NCBI GenBank assembly: GCA_903813345.2
Contig: CAIIXF020000008.1
Coordinates: 8,330,366 to 8,394,365, forward strand
Direction: 5' to 3'
Source: Owenia fusiformis
Lineage: Eukaryota; Annelida; Polychaeta; Sabellida; Oweniidae
DNA length: 64,000 nucleotides
Of this stretch, positions 14,085-24,568 are shown piece by piece. The notes beneath the pieces are model-generated. The model did no database searches. It worked only from the letters and a program-made list of their open reading frames with translations, and was not told the DNA's origin. Both the position numbers and the translations under genes were made by a program. Numbering within the stretch: the first letter of the stretch is position 1; each line of letters opens with the position of its first letter.

Positions 14085-14330
14085 TGTTAGTTTTGAAGGC
14101 ATGCTTCAAAAATAACATGACAGCAAAAAACAGTAACAAAGGCCGTACACTCGAGTGTATACGGGTACATAGAAATATACGGGTACATAGACGTACAAGT
14201 ACACCACAGCCTTTTATACGAGTAGTTAACCACTCAGTCAAATACCCAGAATTACAAAACGTACAAACAAACTTGTCTGAACAAACTTGTCTGAACAAAG
14301 GCCGTACACTCGAGTGTATATATTTGACTT
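14085..14330. repeat. truncated SINE-body copies
   Basis: An 85-bp segment beginning ACGTACAAGTACACCACAGC (about 14190-14278) recurs at 14519-14604 as the body of the adjacent tRNA-derived SINE. The palindrome TACACTCGAGTGTA occurs twice (near 14140 and 14303), and ACAAACTTGTCTGA is duplicated in tandem. Confidence 0.7.
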
Positions 14331-14504
14331 AGTCTATATCATTTATCCCCTTTTCTATTGTATTGTAAATGTATTGTATTGTATCTTGGTTACCGCCATA
14401 TTTGGCGAGCAATATTTCATTGGTATATTCTGTATTTTTCGTATTTTACACTCGAAGACAGAGCCAGAAACCCCTCCTTGGAGGAGTCCTGTGTTCTTTT
14501 GTGT

Positions 14505-14675
14505 ATACGGGTACATAGACGTACAAGTACACCACAGCCTTTTATACGAGTAGTTAACCACTCAGTCAAATACCCAGAATTACAAAACGTACAAACAAAC
14601 TTATCTGAATCGGGAATCGATCCCGGGGCCAGGCGATATAGTAACCTTGACTGCCACTGAGCCATAGCGGGTGGA
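14505..14675 (-). mobile_element. tRNA-derived SINE
   Basis: On the minus strand a tRNA-like head carries an A box TGGCTCAGTGGC (complement of 14653-14664) and a B box GGGATCGATTCC (complement of 14613-14624), followed by the repeated body. The head does not fold with a paired acceptor stem and no CCA-proximal stem is seen, so it is a SINE promoter rather than a functional tRNA. Confidence 0.75.
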
Positions 14676-15142
14676 CTCCTACAAACTAATTCTAACATTT
14701 ACAATACAAGATAATCATAATTCGTTAAGCTATTTTTCATAAGAAATAAGAACAGGAAACATTCAAAATAAAATAGGTTCCATAAAACTTCCATGATAAC
14801 TAAACCAAGGAAACTCTGGATTTCAAGTATCTAGTATGCAAACATATAAAGTTCCGAAGTTGTATACATTAAATATACACTCGTCGGCATAGGGTGATAC
14901 ATGTACTTACTCAAATGGATGGTAATATTAACCTTTAATTTTCTTTCATCATTAACGAAATTGTCTTACATAAAGTACTCGTATATTGATAAAATTCTCC
15001 TTGTAATCCAAAAGATTTTTGGTATTACAAGCAAATTCATGCATAATCAAAATTTTTAAAGATGCAAAAACTACGATCAAGAAAGAAATGTCCACAAAAT
15101 AAATCCTAAAATCGCTTATCTAACTGCAGGAGGTAAACAACA

Positions 15143-18100
15143 ATGGCAATTGCAAGCAGGATTATCATCCTTGTATGTGTTCTATACGAGAACATTGAAA
15201 CAATCTATGCCACACCAACTGTCTTGTCTATATCTGCCCAGCATAACAGCCCTGGTGCAGTTCCAAATAATTGCTATGGGACGCTACTGACGCGAACGGT
15301 TATATTGGTCCCGGCGACGTGTGTCTATGATCGAAAACTTGGGAAACCGTATCGCATGATTAAAGTGAATACCCAGTCTATTGGCAAAACAAGATCAGCA
15401 GTTCATGTCTCTCCTACATGGTTAAAGAAGGGGCATACTTCGTACAACCTGGCTTTGGTTATAATACCAACCCAGAGGAGCACGCCTACGACTAAGTTAA
15501 AGTGGAACCCATACACAATTGAACAACTCCAAGTGAATTTGAAGACCCCTACAAAGAAGTTTACTGGCTGTGTTAGCTTGAAGAAACTGGGGACTGCTTT
15601 AGATGAAAACAAAGATCACTTCATTCCATTCAAATGCACAAATTTAGCCACACCTGAAAGTAAAGGTGGCCCTATATACCAGACCAACAAAGGTGTCGAT
15701 GAGGTTTTCGGATTGTATAATGGAGCTTGTACTATAGGTTGGGGACTTAGAAGTAAAAAAGGACACTGCGGTGTAAGAGTTACAGAGAGAACGTACAAAG
15801 AGCTGTGTGTTGTGGCCAAGACGAAAGGTCAAACCATAAATGGATGTGAAGATGTTCTTCTGAACGAAGGTACCTTAAATTTCGATAGTAGGATTAGCCT
15901 CAATTAGAAATCGTTGGGTCATCAACCATGTAAGAATAACAGAACAATGAACTTAATTGCTCCCCATGGCTATTCATCTGAGACCTCGCAAATATATAAA
16001 GCTGTTGGTACAAATAAGTACTATTAAGGAGAGGACTTAGAATAGGCGAAAGCCTCTTGTCCGATCCATTTCGTCCAATTGTATTAATATAATGTATGTA
16101 AAACTTATAGACGAATAAAATATTTTTAATAATTTTAATAATACTATAGGCATTGCATTTTGTTTTGAATTCTAAGTAACTAAAATTAAGAATAAAAGAA
16201 TTGTACAAGTAAGAAACAATAAAAAGCGCAATTATGTCATGTTCCTACATGTTTATAGGTTCAGGAGACACAACTCCAACAATTATCACAACAGCAGCTG
16301 GCTATACCGCCGTTGTTAATACACCCAAATCGGAATATGGCATCTTGCTGCAAGTCTGTCCAGCAAAGGGTATTTTTAAGAATTATTATTGTGATATGCA
16401 AATTGCAATCAAAGATAGTATTTCATTTCTTAGTCATTTGTAAACATGATTGGTCCAAAATGCCTGCTTTCCTTGGATGACAAATTCATAGGAATCTCCT
16501 GGTTTGCTTTCTAGCACTGTTACTGTTTACAGGATGTTGCGGCTCAAGGATTGAACAACTGCAGCGTTTGCCGAATGTGTTCAGGGACACGGTGGTGCGC
16601 CAGATCAACATGGTGAAATTCAAACTAGACGTGACTGAAACCCCTGCAATGTTCTATCGGCCAAAGGAAAAAGATTCCTATCTACAATATGAGGGAACGC
16701 ACGGTGACTTTGAAGAATGGAAAAATCAGTGAGTCGTTCAAGTATTTACAGCTATGATTAATCGTTTTAAGAAGGGCAATATACGTAAAATATGAAACCT
16801 CTATAAAATGAAACTACTCTCGGTTGAAAAGAGTATTTAATCGAAAATAAAACCATATAAAGACTGATGTGAAATAGAATACAATTGCTTATTATAGTAA
16901 AATAGAATAGAGTGGACAATTCAGTTATACAAATGAAGTTTATATTGTTTTCCAGAATTTCAAAAGAGATAGCTGCTGGTAAGTCCATAATATTTATGTT
17001 TAGAACAACTGTTTAAACATATATTTGTTTCATCAATATAACATACACAGCACAGTACTTGTATAGGTTAACCTAAATAAGACTTAAATACTGGAGCAAG
17101 CAAGCATTTTGTTGCATTGGTCAACAATTGCCCAACTAAATTGAAATATAGTAAATTGCCCTGTTTGTATGCAGTTTATGTATTACCGGTTATTTTTTGT
17201 ATAAAATTGGATTCTGTTCACATTAATTCTAAAGACCCAAAGTTTGAAATTATGTTTTTATCATTTAAATTTACTATTTTTCATGACTAGAAATATTAAA
17301 AATGAGAGACATATTAAAAATGAAAAACAATTAAAGCAACTCTCTTTGGGCCCTGCATTTTAAAATCACAATGGCAGGAAATAGATTCTCCAAATGAAAA
17401 CTGAGTAAAACATTATAAACTGGGTGTAACTTGCTCCGCGGTACCATTGTTCGTGTTACCAACTGCGGCAACCATTGATTAACAAAAATGTAGTGGTGAA
17501 CACTCAAATTAAGTAAAATATAAAATAAAGATTTTAGAGATATTGTAACAAGTGGTTCATTTACTTTCACTTTCATTTTAGACTACGGTGACATATTCTG
17601 ATGTTTTATAATATTAAGTAACCTTTAAATCTCTCATAATTAACAGTCAACATTACAGGCAGCTGGTGGGGGTGCTCCTTGCTTCTGATTGGGTGATAGT
17701 GTTATTACGTTTTCACCAGCAATCACAATGACCAATTGATCATGTGACCAGGGTCTGAAGCAAGGAGCAGGACCGGTGTCTGTAAGTCAGTTGCATTCTT
17801 GGTTTTGAGGTGTCAACGCCTGTTCTTATTTGATATTAATATTTATACTTTACTGTCACAATACACAGAATATTATTTTATACCTGATAAAGGATATATA
17901 AACTTACATTGAGTGTTTGTTTGTTATTGATAGCAAGGGGTAAACCAGTAAGGGTTTATCAAAAAGCACGTCTTTATTGAGACAGGTGAAAATAACGCTA
18001 CCACCCCCTCCCACATAGAAAAATCTCGAACGAACCAAGGCCCCCGCTTCAATATTTCAGATGAATTTATGAATGTATTTACGTTCTTCCATTAGGCACC

Positions 18101-18733
18101 CGCACAATCTGTATAAAAATATAAAAAATATGGAATTTGCAGGAAAGATTAGAAGAGGGATAGGAATTGAGGAAGAAGGAATAGCACATAGAGTTAAAAA
18201 AAGAGGCAGGATTTCAATTATACAAGGACGTACTATAGCTCATACATGTTTAGGATCAAAACAGTCACAAGGTACATTGTGATTTCTATCAAAACGTATA
18301 GCTAGATTACGGAAATTTACAATTCTGAAAATATATTGGACTTTGTAATAATTGTTTCATAGTTTTTAGCTGAATTAACAGAACAAGTGCAAACAAACAG
18401 GTGACACGCTCATGTCTTGGAAAATCACGTTAATCGAGCTGTACTATAATATCAAATTACAGGTTGCACTTCTTGCATTTATCTATTTTAGATGTACCTG
18501 AAAGCAATTCTGTACCATCATACTGCAAATATGAGATTTGGAGACCTGAATTCCGCCGGGAGGAACCATATCTAATAGATCTTGATATACGCCAGATGAA
18601 AGGATACTGCACGTTTATGTGCCACCCAAGATTGATAGATAATGTGAAAATATTGTACTATGATAGGGTTTATTATAACATACCTATGATGATGTATAGT
18701 GCAAAGTGTACACAAGACAGCGGGCCAATATAA
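15143..18733 (+). CDS. secreted catalytically dead trypsin-like protein with extra C-terminal exons
   Basis: Exons: 15143-15869, 16259-16369, 16533-16728, 16956-16978 and 18492-18733 (TAA), all GT..AG and phase-compatible, about 432 residues. A hydrophobic signal peptide starts at 15143 with a good start context (CAACAATGG). Residues about 25-225 follow an S1 trypsin plan: NNCYGTLL for CGGSL, VPATC for the AAHC motif, YNLALVII for the DIALL motif, ESKGGPI for GDSGGP, and a final GWGLRSKKG segment. The catalytic residues are replaced: His by Thr59, Asp by Asn102, Ser by Lys174. It should therefore lack protease activity and act by binding or as a decoy (inference). The exons after residue 243 encode Cys-containing sequence I do not recognise. 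The alternative is an intronless reading to a stop at 15905-15907 (254 residues). The link into the following nuclease gene is unresolved. Confidence 0.65.
17653..17784. mobile_element. small foldback element
   Basis: TTACAGGCAGCTGGT..GCTCCTTGCTTC is mirrored by GAAGCAAGGAGCAGGACCGG..TGTCTGTAA, giving about 30-bp imperfect terminal inverted repeats around a roughly 75-bp centre. It is non-coding and lies in an intron of the trypsin-like gene. Confidence 0.6.
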
Positions 18734-18760
18734 GTTTTGAAAAGCCCGCGCCCGCTAACT

Positions 18761-18797
18761 TTCTGATTGGTCAAGGCACTGACGTCATAACCAATCA
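18761..18797 (+). promoter_or_regulatory. CCAAT / CRE / CCAAT cluster
   Basis: GATTGG (an inverted CCAAT box), TGACGTCA (a perfect CRE half-site pair, 18780-18787) and CCAATCAATC lie within 35 bases, just after the trypsin-like stop codon and about 370 bases before the first nuclease exon. This may be the nuclease promoter. It could also be part of a repeat, since TGACGTCA also occurs in the foldback at 62980-63412. Confidence 0.35.
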
Positions 18798-18930
18798 ATC
18801 GAAGATAAAACTGCGCGAGCAATTTTTCTAAACTCATTTCAATCATTTTCAAACCATTTGTTTGTCAATTCTATAAGAAAATGGTGCTCTCTGACCAGTC
18901 TACATCATCATAGATATGTTATAAATCGTT

Positions 18931-19041
18931 TATGTCACTATCGTGGCACATATGCCCTCGGTTCTCAGAGATCAATGTCCCTCCCAAGGTCGGGCCATAT
19001 ATCACTGAGACCTCGGGCATATATGCCACGATAGTGACATA
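18931..19041. mobile_element. foldback (MITE-like) element, about 110 bp
   Basis: TATGTCACTATCGTGGCA followed by an ATATGCCC segment is repeated in inverted form at 19005-19041. The arms are about 37 bp around a 36-bp centre. It is non-coding. Confidence 0.7.
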
Positions 19042-19158
19042 ACCTCTAACTATAAAATGCATGCAAATATCTTTCTCGCCATCGTTAACTAGTAAAGCCT
19101 CTTTGTGACAACATTATTTATACATTTTAAAATAACAATATCATTGAAACATCTTCAG

Positions 19159-22100
19159 GGTGCTTGTTTTGTGACGGTTGATATTGCTGACTACACAAAG
19201 GCTGATGAGTGTATTGACTATTTGGATGACTATGGTCTCTGTCAGGTAACTGGTCAAGTCGTACCCAAGACAACTGGTACCCAAGACAACTCGTACCCAA
19301 GACAGCTTGTACCCAAGCCAACTCGTACCCAAGTTTATGTTTTTTAATCAGGTGTATGACTGGGAATGGGTATAGATATATGTATTATAATTGTTCCATA
19401 CTGTTCAGAATAGTTTGTAAGAGAGCTTTGGTATAATAGATTTTATTTAGTGACATTTTGAGCTTTGAAAAATTAAGTGTAAATTAGGATATTTTGACTA
19501 TTATTTTATTTTTTAGGGAAGAGACCTGTGTTCAAAATCATTTTTCAAAATATTGGTGGTATTTTTGCATGTTTATGAGTGTTTGCAATGTGTCAGATCT
19601 CATTCATCTTTTTTTAACATGTAATTTATTTCCTTTATAATCAAAAATACACAAAATATCTACAACCAATCGCCATAGGCATTCTAGGTAGTTTATATAA
19701 CAACTATTTACCGATCGCTGTTATGATCACATGTTTTCCAGTTATTCTGGGCATTAGATGTCTGCAAATTGAGTATTCTATCCAAAGATGGTGCTGTAGT
19801 ATACCATTGAGGTCCCCAAACAGGTTTTTAATAGAACTTCATAATGAATGAATTCAATCTGTTAACTTACAGGGGAAGCCAGATTGTAAAACCAGGAAAA
19901 GACCAAGAGACAAACGATTCGTTGATGATCATAAGTAAGTTAAGAAAATGTTTTGAGGTTTTAACAAATGTTTACTGGTATGGATATCTAAGCACAAGTG
20001 CCAAAGGGAAAGGACCAAAAGTTGTAAAATAACTTAGCAAGAAAAAGCAAACTCTAAGTGCATACCAGTCAAGAAAAAAACATATATCCCAAAACCATGA
20101 TCAAACGTGAAAAGAAACAATGTCTTATACCCCCTTCCCCCACCATTCAAGACAAGACCCGATAACACAATCCGAGACCAGAACACCCAGGGACATTTCA
20201 TTCATACTGAAGTTATAACAATAAATGTTGAAGAAAAAATTAGAAATTGATAGCCAATACTCATAACATCAAAAATAGTTGTAGATACAAGTACTCATAC
20301 AAGATAGAGCATTCAGTCTCAAATGATGTGGGATAGAAAAAATCCAGTATCCAGGGGATATTTATAATTAAAAACACAGTAATACCTCGTCACCAGCGTT
20401 CAGACAGAATAGTGTTGCCAATATTGATTGTATTCCAGCTGGAAAAACTGCAAAGGAAGCTTTATTGGAGGGAAAGCACCCCAGTTTAAACCTGCAATGG
20501 CTGATAAAAACATTTGTCAGGTAGGTGAGAACATGCAGTTTATTTAGTTAATTAATCAATGAGATTATTGAGAGATCATTACGTTGATTTCTGTTCAAAC
20601 ATATCTAATATACATTGTATTGTATATTGTATATTGTATTGTATTGTATATTGTATTTGGAAATATTGCATGTGGATAGAATTTCTCTTTATTGCAGGAC
20701 CACAACACCGGAAATCGATTTTATTATGCAACATTATACTCGACTTCACAGAAAATACCAGCATGGTCGGCTTACAAAGTTGAGGATTTATGTACTTCAA
20801 AGGACAGGTCATCATCTTGGAGAAAGGAGAAGGGTCTGTCTTTTTACCTCTGAAATTTAGATTATCCCCGTAAATAAGATGGTTTTCTGTAACAATATCA
20901 GTGTTTATTCCCTTTTCCGATAAAAAATCATTGCTATAAATTATAATTATTTGTATAATTTAGACTGAGGTATTTTGTTAGTTCTTTGAGATATTTAGTT
21001 AATTTTACTTTCAAATGACATCAAGGTATTCTTTCTAATATCTGTCAAATGTTGTTTGTCTCTAAATAGTAGATAAAAATATTTTGTTGCTTTATTGAGA
21101 AAAAGTGCCTCCTAAATTGTTCGTTAAAAGTCAAATGGTTACCTCTTGTAGAGATATGTAGCAAGTTGGAAAACATGTTAAACTTGAGAAAGAGCGTTTA
21201 TTTGATATAGAACAGTGGTCTGCTATCACGGGTTTGTGGAGAGGTGGTTCATTATGAAGCTCCCTGTATAATTACAGTCAGTGTATGTTATAATTGTAGA
21301 ACTAGACTGTAATGATCAAGCATCAAACGATGATTATAAAAGTTCTGGATATCACAAAGGGCACCTGAACCCAAACGCTATACATAACTGTGACGTTAAA
21401 GTCATGAAGTCTACTTTCACACTCACAAATGCTGCACCCCAGGTATATAGAGGATATCCTATGATTTTTGAAGGATACCATTTTTAGTACTTTTTTAGAA
21501 AATCATAGGGTATCATTTTTATCCTATGCTCGCTAATATCTATGAATTTAATTTAACAAAATGATTATGCGCCAAAGTTGCGCATACCAAATTTGTCTTG
21601 TGTTATATATATGTAGTACCGGTATCCATCGGATGCAATTCTATATGATGTTATCTGCTAGATCTTGATTTGATTCCTGCAACAACGATATGCACCTTAA
21701 TAGGCTATAAATTATTGAGAGAACACAATGAATGAATACCCGAAATTGAAAATGTACCTATGAATTCTAACTCTTGCTGATGTTTCAGATCACTTGTTTA
21801 CTTTTTATAGCGTCCCACGTTTAATAGTGGCAGGTGGAATGCACATGAAGGAAAGACGAGAAAATATCTCAAAGAGGAATGTGTTAAAAACAGTGGGCAT
21901 CTATACCTTATAACTGGTAAAATAACCTGTTATGCTCTCAAAACATGTGTTTCATTTAGTCAGTTCAGGATTTTCGGTATATCTTTGAGTTACCGAATCA
22001 ACAATTGTCGGCTCAAAAGTTTGAAAAAGGGAGTAAGCTAGCCGCGCCCCCTTTGTCTTTATCCTTCCAAAGCCCTCTCGCAAACGGCAGATAAGAGGGG

Positions 22101-23051
22101 CTCTGGCATACCAGAATGGGGAGTCAGAGAAACACGGTAAAACATTACATTTGTCTGGTACATGTAACTTTTTACGGCTGTGATTTACAGGTACCCAAGA
22201 ACCTTTTAGCGGAACTATTGGAGCGGGAAAAGTAGGAATACCAAAGTAAGCATTTTTAGGAGATTATTGTAATTGGTCTCAACGATTTCATACATAGGCC
22301 AATGAAATGCCAACTGGGGTTCCTAATCACCCAAAAAATCCCTTCATTCTATTTATTTTATAGTACAATAGTAACAAAATATTAAACAGTATATATTCTT
22401 AATATATATATATCCATCTTCTTAATTCGTTCTAGATACTTTTGGACAGCTGGGTGTTGCATCCATAAAACCACTGGAAATTACATTGGATCCTTTGCTT
22501 ATCGGAGTGAAAACAAAGATATTGATGTTGTATGTTATAAACTATTGTTATTGTTTGAGCATTTGTTAATCATTAGAAACTTTATATGGCTTGAATGGGA
22601 GCCACCTAAGAGAATTTCTTGAAAACTAGTCTAAAAACCAGTTATTTGTTATTAAACATTGACAATTCAGGTGGCCTAACCCAAATTTAAAATCTAACTT
22701 TCGTCAAAGAGCTTGAAATGTTCTTACCATTCAAAGTTAACATATAACATTGAAATTGACTTTTCTTTTCTTAGCCTTGGATGATCGTTGAAGGTTAATA
22801 TAGCATGTATAGGTTATTTCCATCCTAAAGGACAATAATTGAAGTGCACATGTTATAAGGCAATAGTTATATTGCAACAAAGCATTTATAAGTCATTTGC
22901 TTATATTCAAGCCCTTGAATAAATAGTTGCATTTTTTCTTTAGGTTGTAGACATGGGAGTGAAGACACTCGAGGGGCACCTCAAAATGGGAAGTAAAGAG
23001 CTATTTCCCGGAAATATAAAGTGCTCCAAAAAAAGTTCTGACTTGAAATGA
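19159..23051 (+). CDS. ENDOD1-like DNA/RNA non-specific endonuclease (5' end unresolved)
   Basis: Exons: 19159-19245, 19873-19934, 20439-20520, 20698-20833, 21300-21442, 21811-21916, 22191-22245, 22436-22529 and 22944-23051 (TGA), all GT..AG and in phase, 291 codons. The NUC-fold landmarks of the ENDOD1 family appear in order: FKPAMADKNICQ, YYATLYSTSQKIPAWSAYKV, a DYKSSGYHKGHLNPN active-site segment, STFTLTNAAPQ, FNSGRWNAHE and GHLYLITGT. The family's Arg-Gly-His is Lys-Gly-His here, with the general-base His kept. The protein is likely a secreted, Mg-dependent nuclease. The first two exons encode a Cys-containing extension (YTKADECIDYLDDYGLCQ) ahead of the normal family start. I find no signal peptide or convincing start codon upstream, so either a short first exon is missed or the gene continues from the trypsin-like exons. 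Confidence 0.85.
19250..19336. repeat. 16-bp minisatellite at an exon edge
   Basis: About five degenerate copies of a unit like AACTCGTACCCAAGAC start a few bases after the donor of nuclease exon 19159-19245. If the intron were retained, the open frame would run through the repeat to a stop near 19347. Confidence 0.7.
20605..20660. repeat. (TATTG)n-like microsatellite
   Basis: An alternation of TATTG and TATATTG units lies in the intron just before nuclease exon 20698-20833. Confidence 0.7.
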
Positions 23052-24568
23052 TTACATTAACAGCAAGGCAGAAAAGACTGAACAATTCAAACATCCAAAA
23101 TAGTTCTGTGTACTACTGCTCTGGATTTTTAATTAAAAAAATCAATTTGCATTTCATTTCTATCGTTGATGTAATTTTCTCAATTTTGGGGAAATCATGT
23201 TGAATTTCCTTTTGTGTAGATCACTTGATCAAACAATGGTGTTCAGGTGGATTCCAAGAGAATCACTATGAATTAGATTGGATTGAAGAGTTCGAGTATG
23301 CGAGGTCTGTACTGAGACTACCAGGTCGAGGTTAAAGGATTTAAGCCCAAGACTCAATGCAATTGTTTGCTGAATCATACCATGAAGGTGTTGTTTCCAA
23401 ACCTTTGCATGACCACGCAGCGGGAATGCAAAGTATAGGAAACAACGCCTGTGTGGAATGAAGCAGCTACAATGCATTGAGTCTTGGGCTTAAATTCTTT
23501 TCACACATTGCAATTGTTTCTATAAAATCATCCAAAAGGAACGAAATCACTAAAAGAACACATTTTCAATGACAATTTTTGCAAGGGTCAAAATGGCAAG
23601 TCATCAAATCCAATGTGAAAAGTCCATTCATCACCATGACAACTGTTTAATTAGTGACCTTGCATTTGTTATTGATATTTCACACACTGTTCGTTATGTG
23701 AATACTCTGTTCGGATTGGCTAGCTATGTGTGAATAAATATATAAGGCTGTTTGCATACAATAGTACACTACACTAATCATTATGACAGAATCTAGAATA
23801 ATGCAAATTGTGATTGGGAAAAATGATGCAGAATACTTAGCTAATAAGCTTAGCAGTTTTTGTTCCTCTCCCTTTGTTGACAATTGTGCTTAGATAAATA
23901 TATGTCTCTATCACTGCTAATTGATGTTTCCCGTAATATCAGGATTGGTTCTCAAGATGTGTACTTTTAGTATCTCAGTATATACTGACAACTACTGGGC
24001 TATCCGTTATCTAATGTGTAATCTATCATTTCATAAAGACGACAACGATTTTATCACCGCTACTATCATATCGTCCATATGTCCCTTTACCAAGTTATCA
24101 AAGCAGTACCCTGAAGCGTAATTTCTTTCTGGTCGGGATGGACAAATTTTACAGTTTCCGATTCAATAACTGAATGACTGAATCTTGATTCACCCATTCC
24201 GATTGGATAAAGCTAGATCAAAGGATTCATCCTTATTAAAATGATGTGAAAGAGACTCTCCGTTTCAAGGAGAATTCCAACTATTGAAAAGGGGACAAGA
24301 CAGGTCAGTTTGCTGTTTAGCACAATTTGATAACATCGTCCTATAAATTCATTATCTAGTGTAAACTAAGGTTAGAACTTAGAAGGTAGTTATTAGTATA
24401 GGGGGAACTGGATAAGTAAATGGATCTATAATTCTACTGAGTTTGCCAAAAAACTAGATAATCCAATTCCTGATAATTTGTAATTTCTCGCTGATATTTG
24501 ACTTTGACTATTGTAGTTTTTTCGATACGAATGTTCTCATTAAAAAGTTTGCTATTTTTAGAACCAGT
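23052..24568. other. intergenic between nuclease and chitinase
   Basis: Contains one foldback element (23335-23500). I see no exon, RNA gene or other repeat in the rest. Confidence 0.5.
23335..23500. mobile_element. foldback element, about 165 bp
   Basis: The arm TTTAAGCCCAAGACTCAATG is repeated in inverted form near 23475-23496. The centre also has internal complementarity (GTTGTTTCC with GGAAACAAC). It is non-coding. Confidence 0.7.

Noticed and set aside
15870-15907. intronless end of the trypsin-like gene
   Set aside because: Possible, but the GTACCT donor at 15870 joins in phase to three further exons, so the spliced model was preferred.
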